Source: Pseudomonadota bacterium (GTDB taxonomy: Bacteria; Pseudomonadota; Alphaproteobacteria; Rickettsiales; RGZB01). From it: a DNA stretch of 50,185 nt. Below, piece after piece: positions 7,191-16,606 of this stretch; position 1 is the stretch's first letter, and every line of letters starts with the position of its first letter. The notes below the pieces were generated by a model that worked only from the letters and a program-made list of their open reading frames with translations, did no database searches and had not been told where the DNA came from. The stretch is taken from NCBI GenBank assembly GCA_010031735.1, contig RGZB01000013.1:1-50185 (forward strand), given 5' to 3'. A program made the translations under genes and the position numbers.

Positions 7191-7640
7191 TCATGATTTA
7201 TTTTTTGATTTGCGAGGGTAAATTATACTTCTTGCAGATTCATCACTTATATTAAACTTTTCAGCAACGATCATTATTGCTTCCAATGCAGGTTTTCCTA
7301 CTTTTCTGAGCTGCTGGAAGGCCTCTTGTATAGGCTCTTCTTTATTAAGCTTCTTAAAATAATCTAATTTTCTTCCTCTCCGCTTTAACTTGAATGCAGT
7401 GTCTGCCTCTTCACCATTTTCAACTAATTTTAATGCCTCAATAATATAATAGACCAATCCTCTATCTATTTTACAAACAACTAGATTGCTCTTAATAACT
7501 TTTCCTTCTTCTAAGTAGCTTTTTAAATAACTAAGCAACGATCGAGCACATTTAGTGTCTCCTGCTTTTGCGCCTTCAAGAGGTAATTTAATAGTAAACT
7601 CTCTGAGGTCAAAATCTTTTATAAGTTTACTAGATGGCAT
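7191..7640 (-). CDS. Unknown protein coupled to OLD nuclease gene
   Basis: 149 aa, no recognised family. The start codon lies 11 bp inside the end of the OLD-type gene, so the two are translationally coupled. The protein is charged and helical. The C-terminal segment ALEAIMIVAEKFNISDESARSIIY looks like a helix-turn-helix, and RRGRK in the middle is basic. A regulator, partner subunit or immunity factor for the nuclease are all possible; no function can be assigned. Confidence 0.6.
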   Translation of the reverse strand: MPSSKLIKDFDLREFTIKLPLEGAKAGDTKCARSLLSYLKSYLEEGKVIKSNLVVCKIDRGLVYYIIEALKLVENGEEADTAFKLKRRGRKLDYFKKLNKEEPIQEAFQQLRKVGKPALEAIMIVAEKFNISDESARSIIYPRKSKNKS

Positions 7641-9438
7641 TAGAACTCCTAATAAAATCTACTAGGGCTTCGAGCTTTTCCGTTAAATCCAATTGGCTTA
7701 TATCTGGCTTCTGCTGTACCACCAGATGGGCAATTTTAACTTTATCTGCAGTCCGGTATTCCACTTCATCCTGAAGTTTAAACTTTAAGCATTTACTAAA
7801 TTGGGAAAAATCTGAAAACTCTTCAATCGCTTCTTGGTATAACTTATCGAGCGCTGATTTTAAGATATTTTTATCTATATAATTTTCGATTTCCCTGCCT
7901 TGAGTAACCCAAGCAAATCCTTTTCTATCTTGGGTAAATTCCTTGACTACTCTTTTTTTTGTTTCATTGATTTCTCCAGATTTTTTTGTTCCATCAGCAG
8001 TTTTGATATCACTGTCGATTACTATGCATGTGTTTCTATTGAGACTTCTAAGTGAAATGAATTCATTTATCACTTCATCTGTAGCGGTGAGATGTGATAG
8101 TAATCTTCCACCATAAAACATTATCGAATAATGCAATCCTTCTACTAAATTCTTGTCTAATTGATTGATCCAATAATTTAAATAAATTCTATCAGAAGGA
8201 CCTTCTACCCATACAATGCAATTAGACTGCATTAGGTCACTAGCGTGATAGCCTAAATCTTCGCACAAATTAAACTTATCTTGATTCGCTGTTACTGATT
8301 TTACTGCTGATTCTCCATTTTCTAATGCAACATGAAATACAGAAGCTTCTGGAAGATCTAAAATATGGGCGGAATGTGTGGTAATGAAATATTGATTATT
8401 TGTCTTTTCATGAAGATATTTAATTAATTTTCTTTGAAGAGTTGGATGTAGGTGGATTTCTGGCTCTTCAATACATACGATTTGATTTTCTAAAATAGTT
8501 GCTGCTGCAGCAATAATTAAAACTTCATGAATTCCTGTGCCAAAGGATTCAATGGGTAATACTTTATTTTCAAATTTTATAAGAATTGTGTCGGGCCTAT
8601 TACCACCTGTATTTTTACGTGGTGCATAAGGAATTTCTAATTCTGCAGATGAAATTCCTGTTACCTCCCTAACAAATTCATTAATTTTTCTGAATCGTTC
8701 TTTTTTACTTCTATACTCTAGATCCGTCGTATGTTGTGGGCTTTGTAAATCTGCAAGGCGCGGAATAATTTCCAAACCATCAAAACTTTTCTCAGCACTA
8801 TATCCCACGCCTGGTATAGCCTGCTTTGAAATTTCCCTTATGGCCGGAATAGTCTCTATCTTTATTTGTTCTGTTAGACTAAGTTGTGCTAACAAATCGG
8901 GTAAAAAACCTTCAATATTTCCGCCTGTATAGGGTAAGAAATTAATTTGAAGTTCCCGCCATGCACTTTGATTTATTGGTTTAGAAGGTCGCGGTTCTAA
9001 TATTTTTTTTATATATTGAGTACAGAACTGATGCATGGAGCTATCATTACCCCTTACGATATTAAGATCGTAAACAAACCAACAGATATCGCTTTCTGTG
9101 ATGACATTAAGTAAAAGCTCCGCTTCTGAAGCCTTATTAAGGTGCTTTTTGTATTGAGCACTATTTTTAGTAAATCCAGTAGCGATGGAAGGCAGATCTC
9201 GTGTATGAATTTTACCTTCCTGATCTCTGTGTTTATCATCTTCACCAAAACTGTATTTTCTTTGAATAAAACTATTATAGTGATTCTGTAAGAATCGAAG
9301 AATATTAGACTTTCCAGAGTTATTCTGACCGATAATAAAATTTATTTTTTTGAAAGGTCCAATATATTGGAGTGATCCAAAACTTCTATAATTCCCAATT
9401 CCTACAGCTTCTAAGAATATATTATCAGCAGAACTCAT
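7630..9438 (-). CDS. OLD-family ATP-dependent endonuclease
   Basis: 602 aa. An ABC/SMC-like ATPase head with Walker A IIGQNNSGKS (about residues 35-44), a signature-like ESFGTGIHEVL, Walker B IVCIEEPEIHLHP (about 320) and H-loop YFITTHSAHIL is followed by a TOPRIM domain with VWVEGPSDRIYL (Glu and Asp) and CIVIDSDIK. This is the full class 1 OLD architecture used in phage defence (e.g. P2 Old, GajA). No UvrD-type helicase (GajB) is present; instead the gene overlaps a 149-aa unknown gene. It lies next to the integrase in the inner element. All motifs look intact, in contrast to the shortened relative at 3465. Confidence 0.85.
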   Translation of the reverse strand: MSSADNIFLEAVGIGNYRSFGSLQYIGPFKKINFIIGQNNSGKSNILRFLQNHYNSFIQRKYSFGEDDKHRDQEGKIHTRDLPSIATGFTKNSAQYKKHLNKASEAELLLNVITESDICWFVYDLNIVRGNDSSMHQFCTQYIKKILEPRPSKPINQSAWRELQINFLPYTGGNIEGFLPDLLAQLSLTEQIKIETIPAIREISKQAIPGVGYSAEKSFDGLEIIPRLADLQSPQHTTDLEYRSKKERFRKINEFVREVTGISSAELEIPYAPRKNTGGNRPDTILIKFENKVLPIESFGTGIHEVLIIAAAATILENQIVCIEEPEIHLHPTLQRKLIKYLHEKTNNQYFITTHSAHILDLPEASVFHVALENGESAVKSVTANQDKFNLCEDLGYHASDLMQSNCIVWVEGPSDRIYLNYWINQLDKNLVEGLHYSIMFYGGRLLSHLTATDEVINEFISLRSLNRNTCIVIDSDIKTADGTKKSGEINETKKRVVKEFTQDRKGFAWVTQGREIENYIDKNILKSALDKLYQEAIEEFSDFSQFSKCLKFKLQDEVEYRTADKVKIAHLVVQQKPDISQLDLTEKLEALVDFIRSSNAI

Positions 9439-9482
9439 ATTGCCTCACCTGGTTGTGCCCTAAGCATAATGATTTACTAATA

Positions 9483-10670
9483 TTATGCTAGCTGCGCCAA
9501 ATAATCACCCCACCATTGCATCATGCGCTTACGCTCTTCGAGGTATTCAGTGTGATGGTAAGCTCCACGAATCTTGTTTTCTTCGATATGTGCAAGCTGG
9601 CGTTCTATGGCATCGCGGTTAAACTGTCCGTTTTCGTTTAGGATAGTGGATGCTGTCGCACGCATACCATGAGGAACCACTTGGCCGTGCCACCCAATAA
9701 GCTTAATCATCTTTATCAGGGTGACATCGGATATAGGCTTGTTATAGCTTACTACGCCGGGGAAAAGCACTTCGCGGTCGCCACTAATTTTGTGGATTTC
9801 CTTAAGCACTTCTAAAGCTTGAGTGGAGAGGGGTACTACATGCTCCCGGCGCATTTTCATGCGCTCTGCCGGAATGCGCCAAATAGCTTTTTCTAAGTCG
9901 AATTCAACCCAACGTGCTCCTCGTAATTCTCCCGGACGCACAAAGGTAAGCATAAGGAGCTTCATGGCGAGCTTAACAATAGGCTTCTTTCCTTCATAGG
10001 CTTCTACAGATTTTAAGAAGTCTGGGAGCTGGTGTGCCCTGAGATAGGGGCGATGTTGCCTTTTATAGCTCTTTACGTATTTAGAGCGTCCTGCAGCCGG
10101 ATTCTGGTCACAGAGGTCTTGAATGATGGCAAACTCGAAGATGTTGGTGCAGTACTGATTGATGCGCTTGGCAACATCCAAAGCACCACGCGACTCAATC
10201 TTCTTAAGAATAGCGAGTATATCATGAACGTTTACCTTCTTAATGGGCTTGCGGCCTATAATAGGGAACACGTCTTTCTCGAGGCGGCTGATAATGTTGG
10301 CGCCATACTTCGGAGCCCATGACTGCTTTTCACACCATTCCTGCGCTATCGCTTGAAAGGTGTTTTTATGTTCGCTGATGTTATCTTGTTTCTTTTTCTC
10401 TTTATGGCTATTCGGGTCAAAGCCTTCGCGCACCATCTTCCTAACATCATCTCGGAGTCTTCTGGCATCACCAGAGCTGATTTCTCCCACTCTGCCGATG
10501 GTATAGATATTATGCTTTCCGTCGAATTTGTAAGGGTATTGCCATACCTTTGTGCCGCTAGGGCGTACCAAAAGTCTTAAGCCGCCTTCATCGTACAGCT
10601 TGTAGTCCTTTTCTTGGGGCTTAGCGTTCCTTATTTCAGTTTCGGTCAGTTTACGGTTTACCTTAGGCAT
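9483..10670 (-). CDS. P4-type tyrosine integrase
   Basis: 395 aa. An N-terminal DUF4102/arm-binding domain (residues 1-90, LTETEIRNAKPQEKDYKLYD) is followed by a SAM-like core-binding domain (about 100-190) and the catalytic domain. Catalytic residues are visible: R245 in FVRPGELRGARW, K272 in MKMRREHVVPLS, HGMR (H334, R337), H361 in RQLAH and Y371 in GAYHH. It is intact and reads away from the tRNA-fMet gene, whose 3' half holds the att core. TGTACC repeats between its start and the tRNA are the expected arm sites. It should move the 3303-10877 segment; its own repeats also match those at the outer element. Confidence 0.93.
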   Translation of the reverse strand: MPKVNRKLTETEIRNAKPQEKDYKLYDEGGLRLLVRPSGTKVWQYPYKFDGKHNIYTIGRVGEISSGDARRLRDDVRKMVREGFDPNSHKEKKKQDNISEHKNTFQAIAQEWCEKQSWAPKYGANIISRLEKDVFPIIGRKPIKKVNVHDILAILKKIESRGALDVAKRINQYCTNIFEFAIIQDLCDQNPAAGRSKYVKSYKRQHRPYLRAHQLPDFLKSVEAYEGKKPIVKLAMKLLMLTFVRPGELRGARWVEFDLEKAIWRIPAERMKMRREHVVPLSTQALEVLKEIHKISGDREVLFPGVVSYNKPISDVTLIKMIKLIGWHGQVVPHGMRATASTILNENGQFNRDAIERQLAHIEENKIRGAYHHTEYLEERKRMMQWWGDYLAQLA

Positions 10671-10689
10671 AAAATTCCTCTATCGGATT

Positions 10690-10726
10690 TGTACTTGCAC
10701 CTTCTTCTTGTACCTAATTTGTACCC
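10690..10726. promoter_or_regulatory. Integrase arm-type repeats upstream of integrase gene
   Basis: TGTACTT-like at 10690, TGTACCT at 10709 and TGTACCC at 10720, all in the same orientation. They sit between the integrase start (10670) and the att core in tRNA-fMet, and probably also overlap the integrase promoter. Confidence 0.55.
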
Positions 10727-10854
10727 TAAAGAATCATGGATGCCATTAAACACGATGAAACAATATTAGACAAGAACATTGCCTAAAGCGCGCAGAAATC
10801 AGCCATTATTTTGGATTTTATGGGATGTCGTGGAATCTTATTGAATCTGGAAGT

Positions 10855-10931
<77 letters not shown>

Positions 10932-11243
10932 ACAATTGATATGGATGTTGAAAATCCTTAAGAACAGGCCAGTTTCTATACCAGTGTCGGATAATAAGCA
11001 AATCTTTTCATTATAAGGAAGGTATTCATGCCTCTAAACGCGCCTCATGCCCTGATTATACAGGCACAAAAACCTTACCCACTGCAGTGAAGCAATTTTT
11101 CGGAATTTTGATTCCTAAAGCTAATGATATTTGGATATACGCATGACTCTCTCAGCAGTGTGGGGAAATATATCCCGTTAATGGCCGGGAATGCGCGCTT
11201 TTGGTACCATTAATTCTCTGAAGGTGGGAACCTAGAGACTTAA
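10932..11243. other. Intergenic, nothing clear
   Basis: 312 bp between tRNA-fMet and tRNA-Ser. No credible ORF, repeat or terminator was seen. Confidence 0.6.
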
Positions 11244-11335
11244 TGGCGGAGCGGAGAGGATTCGAACCTCCGATACGGTGTTACCCGTATAACGGTTTAG
11301 CAAACCGCCGCCTTCGGCCACTCGGCCACCGCTCC
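11244..11335 (-). tRNA. tRNA-Ser (GCT)
   Basis: 92 nt including an encoded CCA. Acceptor GGAGCGG/CCGCTCC, anticodon loop TTGCTAA (anticodon GCT), a long variable arm with paired TACGG/CCGTA ends (class II tRNA) and T-loop TTCGAAT. Confidence 0.94.
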
Positions 11336-11594
11336 GTATCACTAAAATTAATGTATTCCCCTATAAAGAGGGACTTCGTTTTATACCATTAATCCTGTTT
11401 TGCCAACCTTTTAAATCACCGGGCGCGGAATGTCATGTGCACACAGGCGCATAGTAATTTTCTCTATATATCAATATATAAGTCGATCCTTGCGGGTTCA
11501 CGCTGATTTTTTACGCGCTTGTCATGAAGCTGTCATACACAGGACGTATAGTCCGCGTTGAAGGTTTTGGTGTTTCATTACAAGGGAGATTCCC

Positions 11595-12155
11595 ATGAAG
11601 AATAGCGTGCGCGCTCTGTTTTTTATCGCTGCATTCACTCTTGCCCCGGCGCTCCAGGCAGAAGAGCCCAAATATAATTATTACATCGGTGCAGGGTATT
11701 CCCATATCGTAGCGGAATACAACAATACCAATCTATTCGAAGACAGTTTTCCGGGTGGCGAGATTTATGGCGGTTACCAGTTCCATAAAAACGCGGCACT
11801 CGAACTTGGCGGTTTCTTCACCGGCGATGAAGATAAACAGACCGGTGCGGTCAGCACCAGTTTCCAACTGGCAGGATTCTATGTGGGCCTGCTCGGTATC
11901 TTACCCGTGTATGAGCGCGTGAATCTGCTGGGCGATGTCGGCTATATGTTCATGAGTAAAGATATCGAAGCCTCGAGCGGCACCTCCACCGCATCCGTCG
12001 ATGATGTGCAGGATGCCTTCCGCGTCGGTGCGGGCGCGGAATTCATGATGACCGACCAAGTGGGACTGCGCGGCATGGTGCATTATATCTACGATAATTC
12101 GGACGCGATCGACTACCTGATGCAGTATAGCGCTTCGGTGGTTTATCACTTCTAG
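11595..12155 (+). CDS. Outer-membrane beta-barrel protein (OmpA/OmpW-like porin family)
   Basis: 186 aa. Signal peptide MKNSVRALFFIAAFTLAPALQA (cut after residue 22), then alternating amphipathic strands: YYIGAGYSHI, EIYGGYQFHKNAALELGGFF, AGFYVGLLGILPVY, VNLLGDVGYMFM, AFRVGAGAEFMM, VGLRGMVHYIY. The chain ends ASVVYHF, the aromatic terminal residue recognised by the BAM machinery. Size and strand count fit an 8-strand barrel. The ATG follows a good AAGGGAGA. In the 259-bp gap upstream there is an AT-rich inverted stretch (TATATATCAATATATA at 11465-11480) that may belong to its promoter. It is probably monocistronic. Confidence 0.8.
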   Translation: MKNSVRALFFIAAFTLAPALQAEEPKYNYYIGAGYSHIVAEYNNTNLFEDSFPGGEIYGGYQFHKNAALELGGFFTGDEDKQTGAVSTSFQLAGFYVGLLGILPVYERVNLLGDVGYMFMSKDIEASSGTSTASVDDVQDAFRVGAGAEFMMTDQVGLRGMVHYIYDNSDAIDYLMQYSASVVYHF

Positions 12156-12254
12156 TGGTACCCTCAAACAGGGCGTTAAACGTACCTTTAAACGGCGATG
12201 TACATCTATTCGTAAACCTGCTAGATACGGGTAACGACAGAAGAAAACGACGCC

Positions 12255-13076
12255 ATGATAAAAACCCAAGCCAAATCCTCTCAATCGATAAACGCGAAGA
12301 GTGCCGCTGCCAAAAAAGAATCGAAGGCAGTAGCCCAAGATACGAACACAGAGAAGAAGCCGCGCTTTTATGAAAGCTGGACTTTCCTGATCCTGTTCTG
12401 CGTGGTGCTGCCGATGCTGATCCGCAGTTTTCTTTACACACCGTTCCATATTCCCTCTGGCTCGATGAAATCGGGGCTCTTGGTCGGGGACTATATCTTC
12501 GTTTCCAAATACGCCTATGGTTACAGCAAATATTCGCTGCCCTTCTCGCCCGATATCTTCGAAGGCCGCAAATGGTTCACGCCGCCGAAGCGTGGTGACG
12601 TCGTGGTATTCCGCCTGCCTACCAACACCAGCATCGACTACATCAAGCGTGTGATCGGATTGCCGGGCGATAAGATCCAGGTGCAGCAGGGCGTGCTTTA
12701 TATCAACGGTAAAGCGGTACCAAGAAAGAAAACCGGCACGTTCGTCGACAATGAACAGGGCCAAGAGACCACACTCGATACCTATACCGAGACCTTACCG
12801 AACGGCGTTTCCTATACCGTACTCGACCAAACACCTTACGGCATGCTCGACAACACCCAGATCTATACCGTGCCGGAGCACCACTATTTCATGATGGGCG
12901 ATAACCGGGACAATTCCCAGGACAGCCGTGTGCAGGAGATCGTAGGCTATGTACCAGAAGAGAATCTGATCGGACAGGCGAAGATGGTGCTGATGTCGGT
13001 CGACTCCCCCTTCTGGCAATTCTGGCGCTGGCCTTTCACACTGCGTAGCGGACGTTTCTTCACGTTGATCCATTAG
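12255..13076 (+). CDS. lepB: Signal peptidase I
   Basis: 273 aa. The inner-membrane enzyme that cleaves Sec/Tat signal peptides. A charged, Lys/Ala-rich cytoplasmic N-terminus (1-36) is followed by one membrane segment (about 41-60) and the catalytic box HIPSGSM with Ser70. The Lys box IDYIKRVIGLPGD holds K131, and the conserved GDNRDNSQDSR (box E) lies near residue 215. The protein has one membrane segment rather than two, as is usual in alphaproteobacteria. First gene of lepB-rnc-era; the rnc start follows its stop by 2 bp. Confidence 0.95.
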   Translation: MIKTQAKSSQSINAKSAAAKKESKAVAQDTNTEKKPRFYESWTFLILFCVVLPMLIRSFLYTPFHIPSGSMKSGLLVGDYIFVSKYAYGYSKYSLPFSPDIFEGRKWFTPPKRGDVVVFRLPTNTSIDYIKRVIGLPGDKIQVQQGVLYINGKAVPRKKTGTFVDNEQGQETTLDTYTETLPNGVSYTVLDQTPYGMLDNTQIYTVPEHHYFMMGDNRDNSQDSRVQEIVGYVPEENLIGQAKMVLMSVDSPFWQFWRWPFTLRSGRFFTLIH

Positions 13077-13078
13077 CC

Positions 13079-13744
13079 ATGAACACACTGCAAGCCCGCA
13101 TCGGATATCAGTTCAAGGATACAGAGTTACTCAAAGAGGCGTTGACGCACCCTAGTTTTGTGCCGGGTTCCTCCCGCCATTATGAACGTTTGGAACTGCT
13201 CGGCGATTCGGTGGTGAATCTGCTCGTCTCCGAATACCTGCTCGCGAATTACCGTGATGAGAAAGAAGGCGATATCGCCAAACGCCGCGCGGCCCTCGTG
13301 TGCCGCGATTCGCTCGCGTCGATCGCACGCCTGCTGGAACTCGGGCAGGTGATTTTCTTCAGCGACAGCGAAGCACAGCTCGGTGGCCGCGACAATCCGG
13401 CCAACCTGGAGAATGCATTCGAAGCACTTGCGGGTGCCATCTATATGGATGGCGGGCTTGAAGCGGCGCGCACGGTATTACTGCCGTATTTCGTAACCCT
13501 TTCGAGCACGATGCTCGCACCCCCGCGCGATGCGAAGACCACGCTGCAGGAATGGCTGCAGGCAAGCAGCAAATCGTTGCCGAATTACGTTGTCCTGACA
13601 CAGGATGGCCCGCCACATGCACCGGTCTTCACGGTGGAAGTGCAGGTTGGTGAGGATGTGCGCGCGACCGGCACCGGTGCCACCAAGCGCGCGGCCGAGC
13701 AGGAAGCGGCAAAAGAGGTGCTCATAAAGCTCGGGGTGCAATAA
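13079..13744 (+). CDS. rnc: Ribonuclease III
   Basis: 221 aa. Cleaves double-stranded RNA in rRNA and mRNA processing. The signature YERLELLGDSVV carries E39 and D43; the second acidic pair lies in ENAFEALAGAIYMDGG. The C-terminal dsRNA-binding domain (about 148-221) runs from DAKTTLQEWLQ to GATKRAAEQEAAKEVL. Length is normal. The family signature usually reads ERLEFLGD; the Leu for Phe is a mild change. Confidence 0.95.
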   Translation: MNTLQARIGYQFKDTELLKEALTHPSFVPGSSRHYERLELLGDSVVNLLVSEYLLANYRDEKEGDIAKRRAALVCRDSLASIARLLELGQVIFFSDSEAQLGGRDNPANLENAFEALAGAIYMDGGLEAARTVLLPYFVTLSSTMLAPPRDAKTTLQEWLQASSKSLPNYVVLTQDGPPHAPVFTVEVQVGEDVRATGTGATKRAAEQEAAKEVLIKLGVQ

Positions 13745-13823
13745 TCTGTCAGATTAGGTGCATACCGGCCCTGAAACGTAAGCATCAGTGGCTTTTTGCC
13801 GCATTTCGGTCTATGATATGCGC

Positions 13824-14780
13824 ATGAAAAAAGACGCCGCCAGAACCCCGAGTGAAACCGCTACCTCCCGCTGCATCGTCACGGCTGTGATGGGGCCGAC
13901 CAATGCCGGCAAATCGACGCTCGTCAATGCGCTCACCGGCAGCAAGATATCGATCGTCACCCCGAAGGTGCAAACCACGCGTTCCCGCGTGATCGGTCTC
14001 ACCGTACAGGACAACACGCAGTTTGTTTTCATCGATACGCCCGGCATCTTCGCGCCGAAACGCAAACTCGACAAGGCGATGGTGAAGGCCGCGTGGGAAG
14101 GGCTCGATGGGGCGGATGCGGCACTCTTGGTGATCGATGTGCAGCGTGGCATCTGCGAATTCTGCGAGATGGTGATGGATGCGCTCACGCGTTTTAAGTC
14201 GGAGGACCGACTGGTGTCTGCGGTGATCAATAAAGTCGATACCGTTCCGCCGGACCGTTTACTGATCCTTGCCTCCGAACTCGGCAAACGCCACCTCTTC
14301 GATGAGATATTCATGGTCTCGGCACTCAAAAACGATGGGGTGGATGCCATCATGTCCTATCTCGCGCAACGTGCGCCCGAGATGCCGTTCCTCTATCCGG
14401 AAGATCAGGCGGGCACGATGCCGATGCGCCAGTTCGCCGCTGAAATCACGCGCGAGAAACTTTTCCTCGCACTCCATCAGGAAATCCCTTACGGCCTGGT
14501 GGTGGAAACCGAGCAATGGGAAGATCGCGACAAGACAGAAAAAGATCCCAATGGCAGTGCAAAGATCCAGCAAGTGATTTATGTCGAGCGCGAAAGCCAC
14601 AAGAAGATGGTGATCGGTGCGGGCGGTGCACTCTTGAAACGCATCGGCGAGACCTCGCGCCGTGAGCTCGAGAAACATTTAAGTATGCGTGTGCATCTGT
14701 TCCTGTTCGTGAAGGTACGCGAACAATGGCAGGATGACCGCGAGCGTTATGTCAACATGGGTTTGGAATTCCCGGAGTAA
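13824..14780 (+). CDS. era: GTPase Era
   Basis: 318 aa from ATG 13824; the frame is open further up to 13788, but those residues do not look like Era. The GTPase binds 16S rRNA during 30S assembly. G1 GPTNAGKST (24-32), G3 DTPG, G4 NKVD and the C-terminal KH domain with the GxxG loop (IGAGGALLKRIG) are all present. The motor end VHLFLFVKVREQW is typical. It lies 79 bp after rnc and its stop abuts the next Shine-Dalgarno, so transcription probably continues into the NTR-like genes. Confidence 0.95.
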   Translation: MKKDAARTPSETATSRCIVTAVMGPTNAGKSTLVNALTGSKISIVTPKVQTTRSRVIGLTVQDNTQFVFIDTPGIFAPKRKLDKAMVKAAWEGLDGADAALLVIDVQRGICEFCEMVMDALTRFKSEDRLVSAVINKVDTVPPDRLLILASELGKRHLFDEIFMVSALKNDGVDAIMSYLAQRAPEMPFLYPEDQAGTMPMRQFAAEITREKLFLALHQEIPYGLVVETEQWEDRDKTEKDPNGSAKIQQVIYVERESHKKMVIGAGGALLKRIGETSRRELEKHLSMRVHLFLFVKVREQWQDDRERYVNMGLEFPE

Positions 14781-14784
14781 AGAT

Positions 14785-15333
14785 ATGAAAAAATACCTGA
14801 TGGCTTTGATGGTGCTTATCGTACTGGTGTACACACCGAATGCGCACGCACTCGCGGTGTGCGGATGTGACGAGAAGGGCACGGCGGTCGAAGCCGCATC
14901 GCGTGCAGAATCGGTTTTCTTGGGCACTGTAACGCGTATCAAATCGCGCGGCTCGAAATACGAAGTGTATTTCACCGTCGATAAAATCTGGAAAGGCAAC
15001 CAGAACAAATTCCTCAAAGTGGAAACCGATCGTGGCGATGCTTTCGGGACGATCACGTATGGCGTCAGCTGCGATTCGTACATCTTCGATGAGGGCGCGC
15101 GCTATCTGGTCTATACCTACCGCGACCGCTTATCACCGGAAAAGGTCTCACGCTGCAGCCGTACGCAGAAAGCCGAGGCCGCTGCTTCCGATATCGTAGA
15201 GCTCGGAAACCCGGTCTATGATTTCACCGTAGTGCCGGTCACGCACGAAGAGCCGACACTCGAGAAGAAATTCTTTGGTGAGCCGCTTGAGAAAAAAGAC
15301 GCGGACGAAGACCTCTTCAAACTGGAACATTAA
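14785..15333 (+). CDS. Secreted NTR/TIMP-like protein
   Basis: 182 aa from ATG 14785, whose ribosome site GGAGTAAAG overlaps the era stop. Signal peptide about 1-22 (MKKYLMALMVLIVLVYTPNAHA). The mature part starts CGCDEKG and shows the NTR pattern AESVFLGTVTRI, VYFTVDKIWKG, FLKVETD, VSCDSYIFDEGARYLVYTY, RCSRTQ. Cysteines near the mature N-terminus, in the middle and near the end fit the disulfides of the fold. The tail is acidic and Lys-rich. Unusual position: inside the era-recO interval, followed 3 bp later by a second protein of the same type. Confidence 0.7.
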   Translation: MKKYLMALMVLIVLVYTPNAHALAVCGCDEKGTAVEAASRAESVFLGTVTRIKSRGSKYEVYFTVDKIWKGNQNKFLKVETDRGDAFGTITYGVSCDSYIFDEGARYLVYTYRDRLSPEKVSRCSRTQKAEAAASDIVELGNPVYDFTVVPVTHEEPTLEKKFFGEPLEKKDADEDLFKLEH

Positions 15334-15336
15334 TCG

Positions 15337-15861
15337 ATGACACGTCTGTTTCTCCCCCTGTTCTGTTTGGTGCTGATGGTGATGCCGTTGTCAGCGCAGG
15401 CGGAGAGGCGTGCAGCAACACTTTCGACCACGGAACAATTCTGCGGCTGCTATCACCGCTTCGATCCGGCGAAATCCAAGGTTGCGTTCAAAGGTCGCTT
15501 CGATCATTTCGAAGAGATCACCACCAAAGAAGAAGTCTTCAAGCACAGCAAGGTCGATCTGCATTTCGTGATCGAGGATGTGTATGCGGGTATCCCGATG
15601 GGCCAGCAGACGATGGTGGTCAGGACGGATACGAGTTCGTGTGGATACGGAGCACTCTTCATGCCGAACGATGGTACGTCGCTTGTCGGCGGAACATTCT
15701 TGGTGTTTGCGGAAAGTGGGTATGTCGATATCTGCAATAGCGTGATCGGTGATGAAACCTGGGCAGTGAAGAACGTGAACCCGTTTATCCAGCATCATCC
15801 GTACCGCCCGGCGATCCCGAATTTCCACCGGAAGTTACAGCAGCAAGAGGATGACGAATGA
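15337..15861 (+). CDS. Secreted NTR/TIMP-like protein (second copy)
   Basis: 174 aa. Signal peptide MTRLFLPLFCLVLMVMPLSAQA (cut after 22). The mature sequence has FCGCYHRF, SKVAFKGRFDHF, FVIEDVYAG, VVRTDTSSCGYGALF, GGTFLVFAESGYVDICNS: the same C..C / F.G.. / F.IE.V..G / C / FLVFA / C order as the gene before it. It ends QQEDDE and its TGA overlaps the recO ATG by 4 bp (ATGA). The pair diverged strongly but looks like an old tandem duplication. Role unknown. Confidence 0.65.
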   Translation: MTRLFLPLFCLVLMVMPLSAQAERRAATLSTTEQFCGCYHRFDPAKSKVAFKGRFDHFEEITTKEEVFKHSKVDLHFVIEDVYAGIPMGQQTMVVRTDTSSCGYGALFMPNDGTSLVGGTFLVFAESGYVDICNSVIGDETWAVKNVNPFIQHHPYRPAIPNFHRKLQQQEDDE

Positions 15862-16595
15862 AGTGGAACGACCGCGCCTTCGTACTCTCCTCTGCACCTT
15901 ACGGTGAAGGCTCCTACCTCGTAAAACTCTTCTCGGAAACGGAAGGCGTATTTGCTGGCATGGTGCGCTGCAGTCGTAAAAACCGTGCGATCTTAGAGCA
16001 AGGAAACTTGGTGCAGGCAAGCTGGAGCGCCCGTTTAGAAGAACATCTTGGAACCATGACGCTGGAGATGATCGAGCCGTTTTCGGCCTATTTGATCCAG
16101 GATTCGCTGAAATTGAAGGCGCTCGGTGCCATTACGCTCACCCTGCTTTCACTGGTGCCGGAGCGCGATCCGCACCCGGAACTTTTCCGGGCTATTTATC
16201 AATGGATGGGGGAGTTGAAACACGAGGAAAACCCTGAAAACTGGCTCTCATCCTATGTTTCCTTAGAACTTATCTTGCTGAAAGAACTGGGTTTTGCGCT
16301 CGATCTCTCGTCATGCGCCGATTCGGGCACAGACAAGAATCTCACCTATGTTTCGCCGAAAAGTGGCCGGGCGGTATCCAAGGAAAGCGGCGAGCCCTAC
16401 CATGCAAAGCTCTTGGCACTGCCTCCGTTCCTGACTCCGGAAAAGGCAAGAAATAAGGCAAAACCCGCAGAAATCCTTGACGGGCTCCGCCTCACCCGTT
16501 ATTTTCTGGAGCAATTCGCATGCCGTGCGGTGGGGCGTGAACTCCCTTATGCACGGCGTGAAATGGAAATGTTTTGTGTGGCGGTGCCCGCGTAA
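15858..16595 (+). CDS. recO: DNA repair protein RecO
   Basis: 245 aa. RecO loads RecA onto SSB-coated DNA with RecR. The N-terminal OB fold starts WNDRAFVLSSAPYGEGSYLVKLFSETEGVFAGMVR, typical of alphaproteobacterial RecO. The C-terminal helical domain includes ELILLKELGFALDLSSCADSG and the conserved PPFL. A zinc-finger-like Cys set is incomplete. The start overlaps the previous stop (ATGA), and parC follows by 11 bp. Confidence 0.9.
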   Translation: MKWNDRAFVLSSAPYGEGSYLVKLFSETEGVFAGMVRCSRKNRAILEQGNLVQASWSARLEEHLGTMTLEMIEPFSAYLIQDSLKLKALGAITLTLLSLVPERDPHPELFRAIYQWMGELKHEENPENWLSSYVSLELILLKELGFALDLSSCADSGTDKNLTYVSPKSGRAVSKESGEPYHAKLLALPPFLTPEKARNKAKPAEILDGLRLTRYFLEQFACRAVGRELPYARREMEMFCVAVPA

Positions 16596-16606
16596 AAAGA
16601 AGATAG

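Noticed and set aside
12176-12200. Possible CtrA-type box before lepB
   Set aside because: TTAA and TTAA are 8 bp apart instead of 7, and no -10 at the usual distance was seen.
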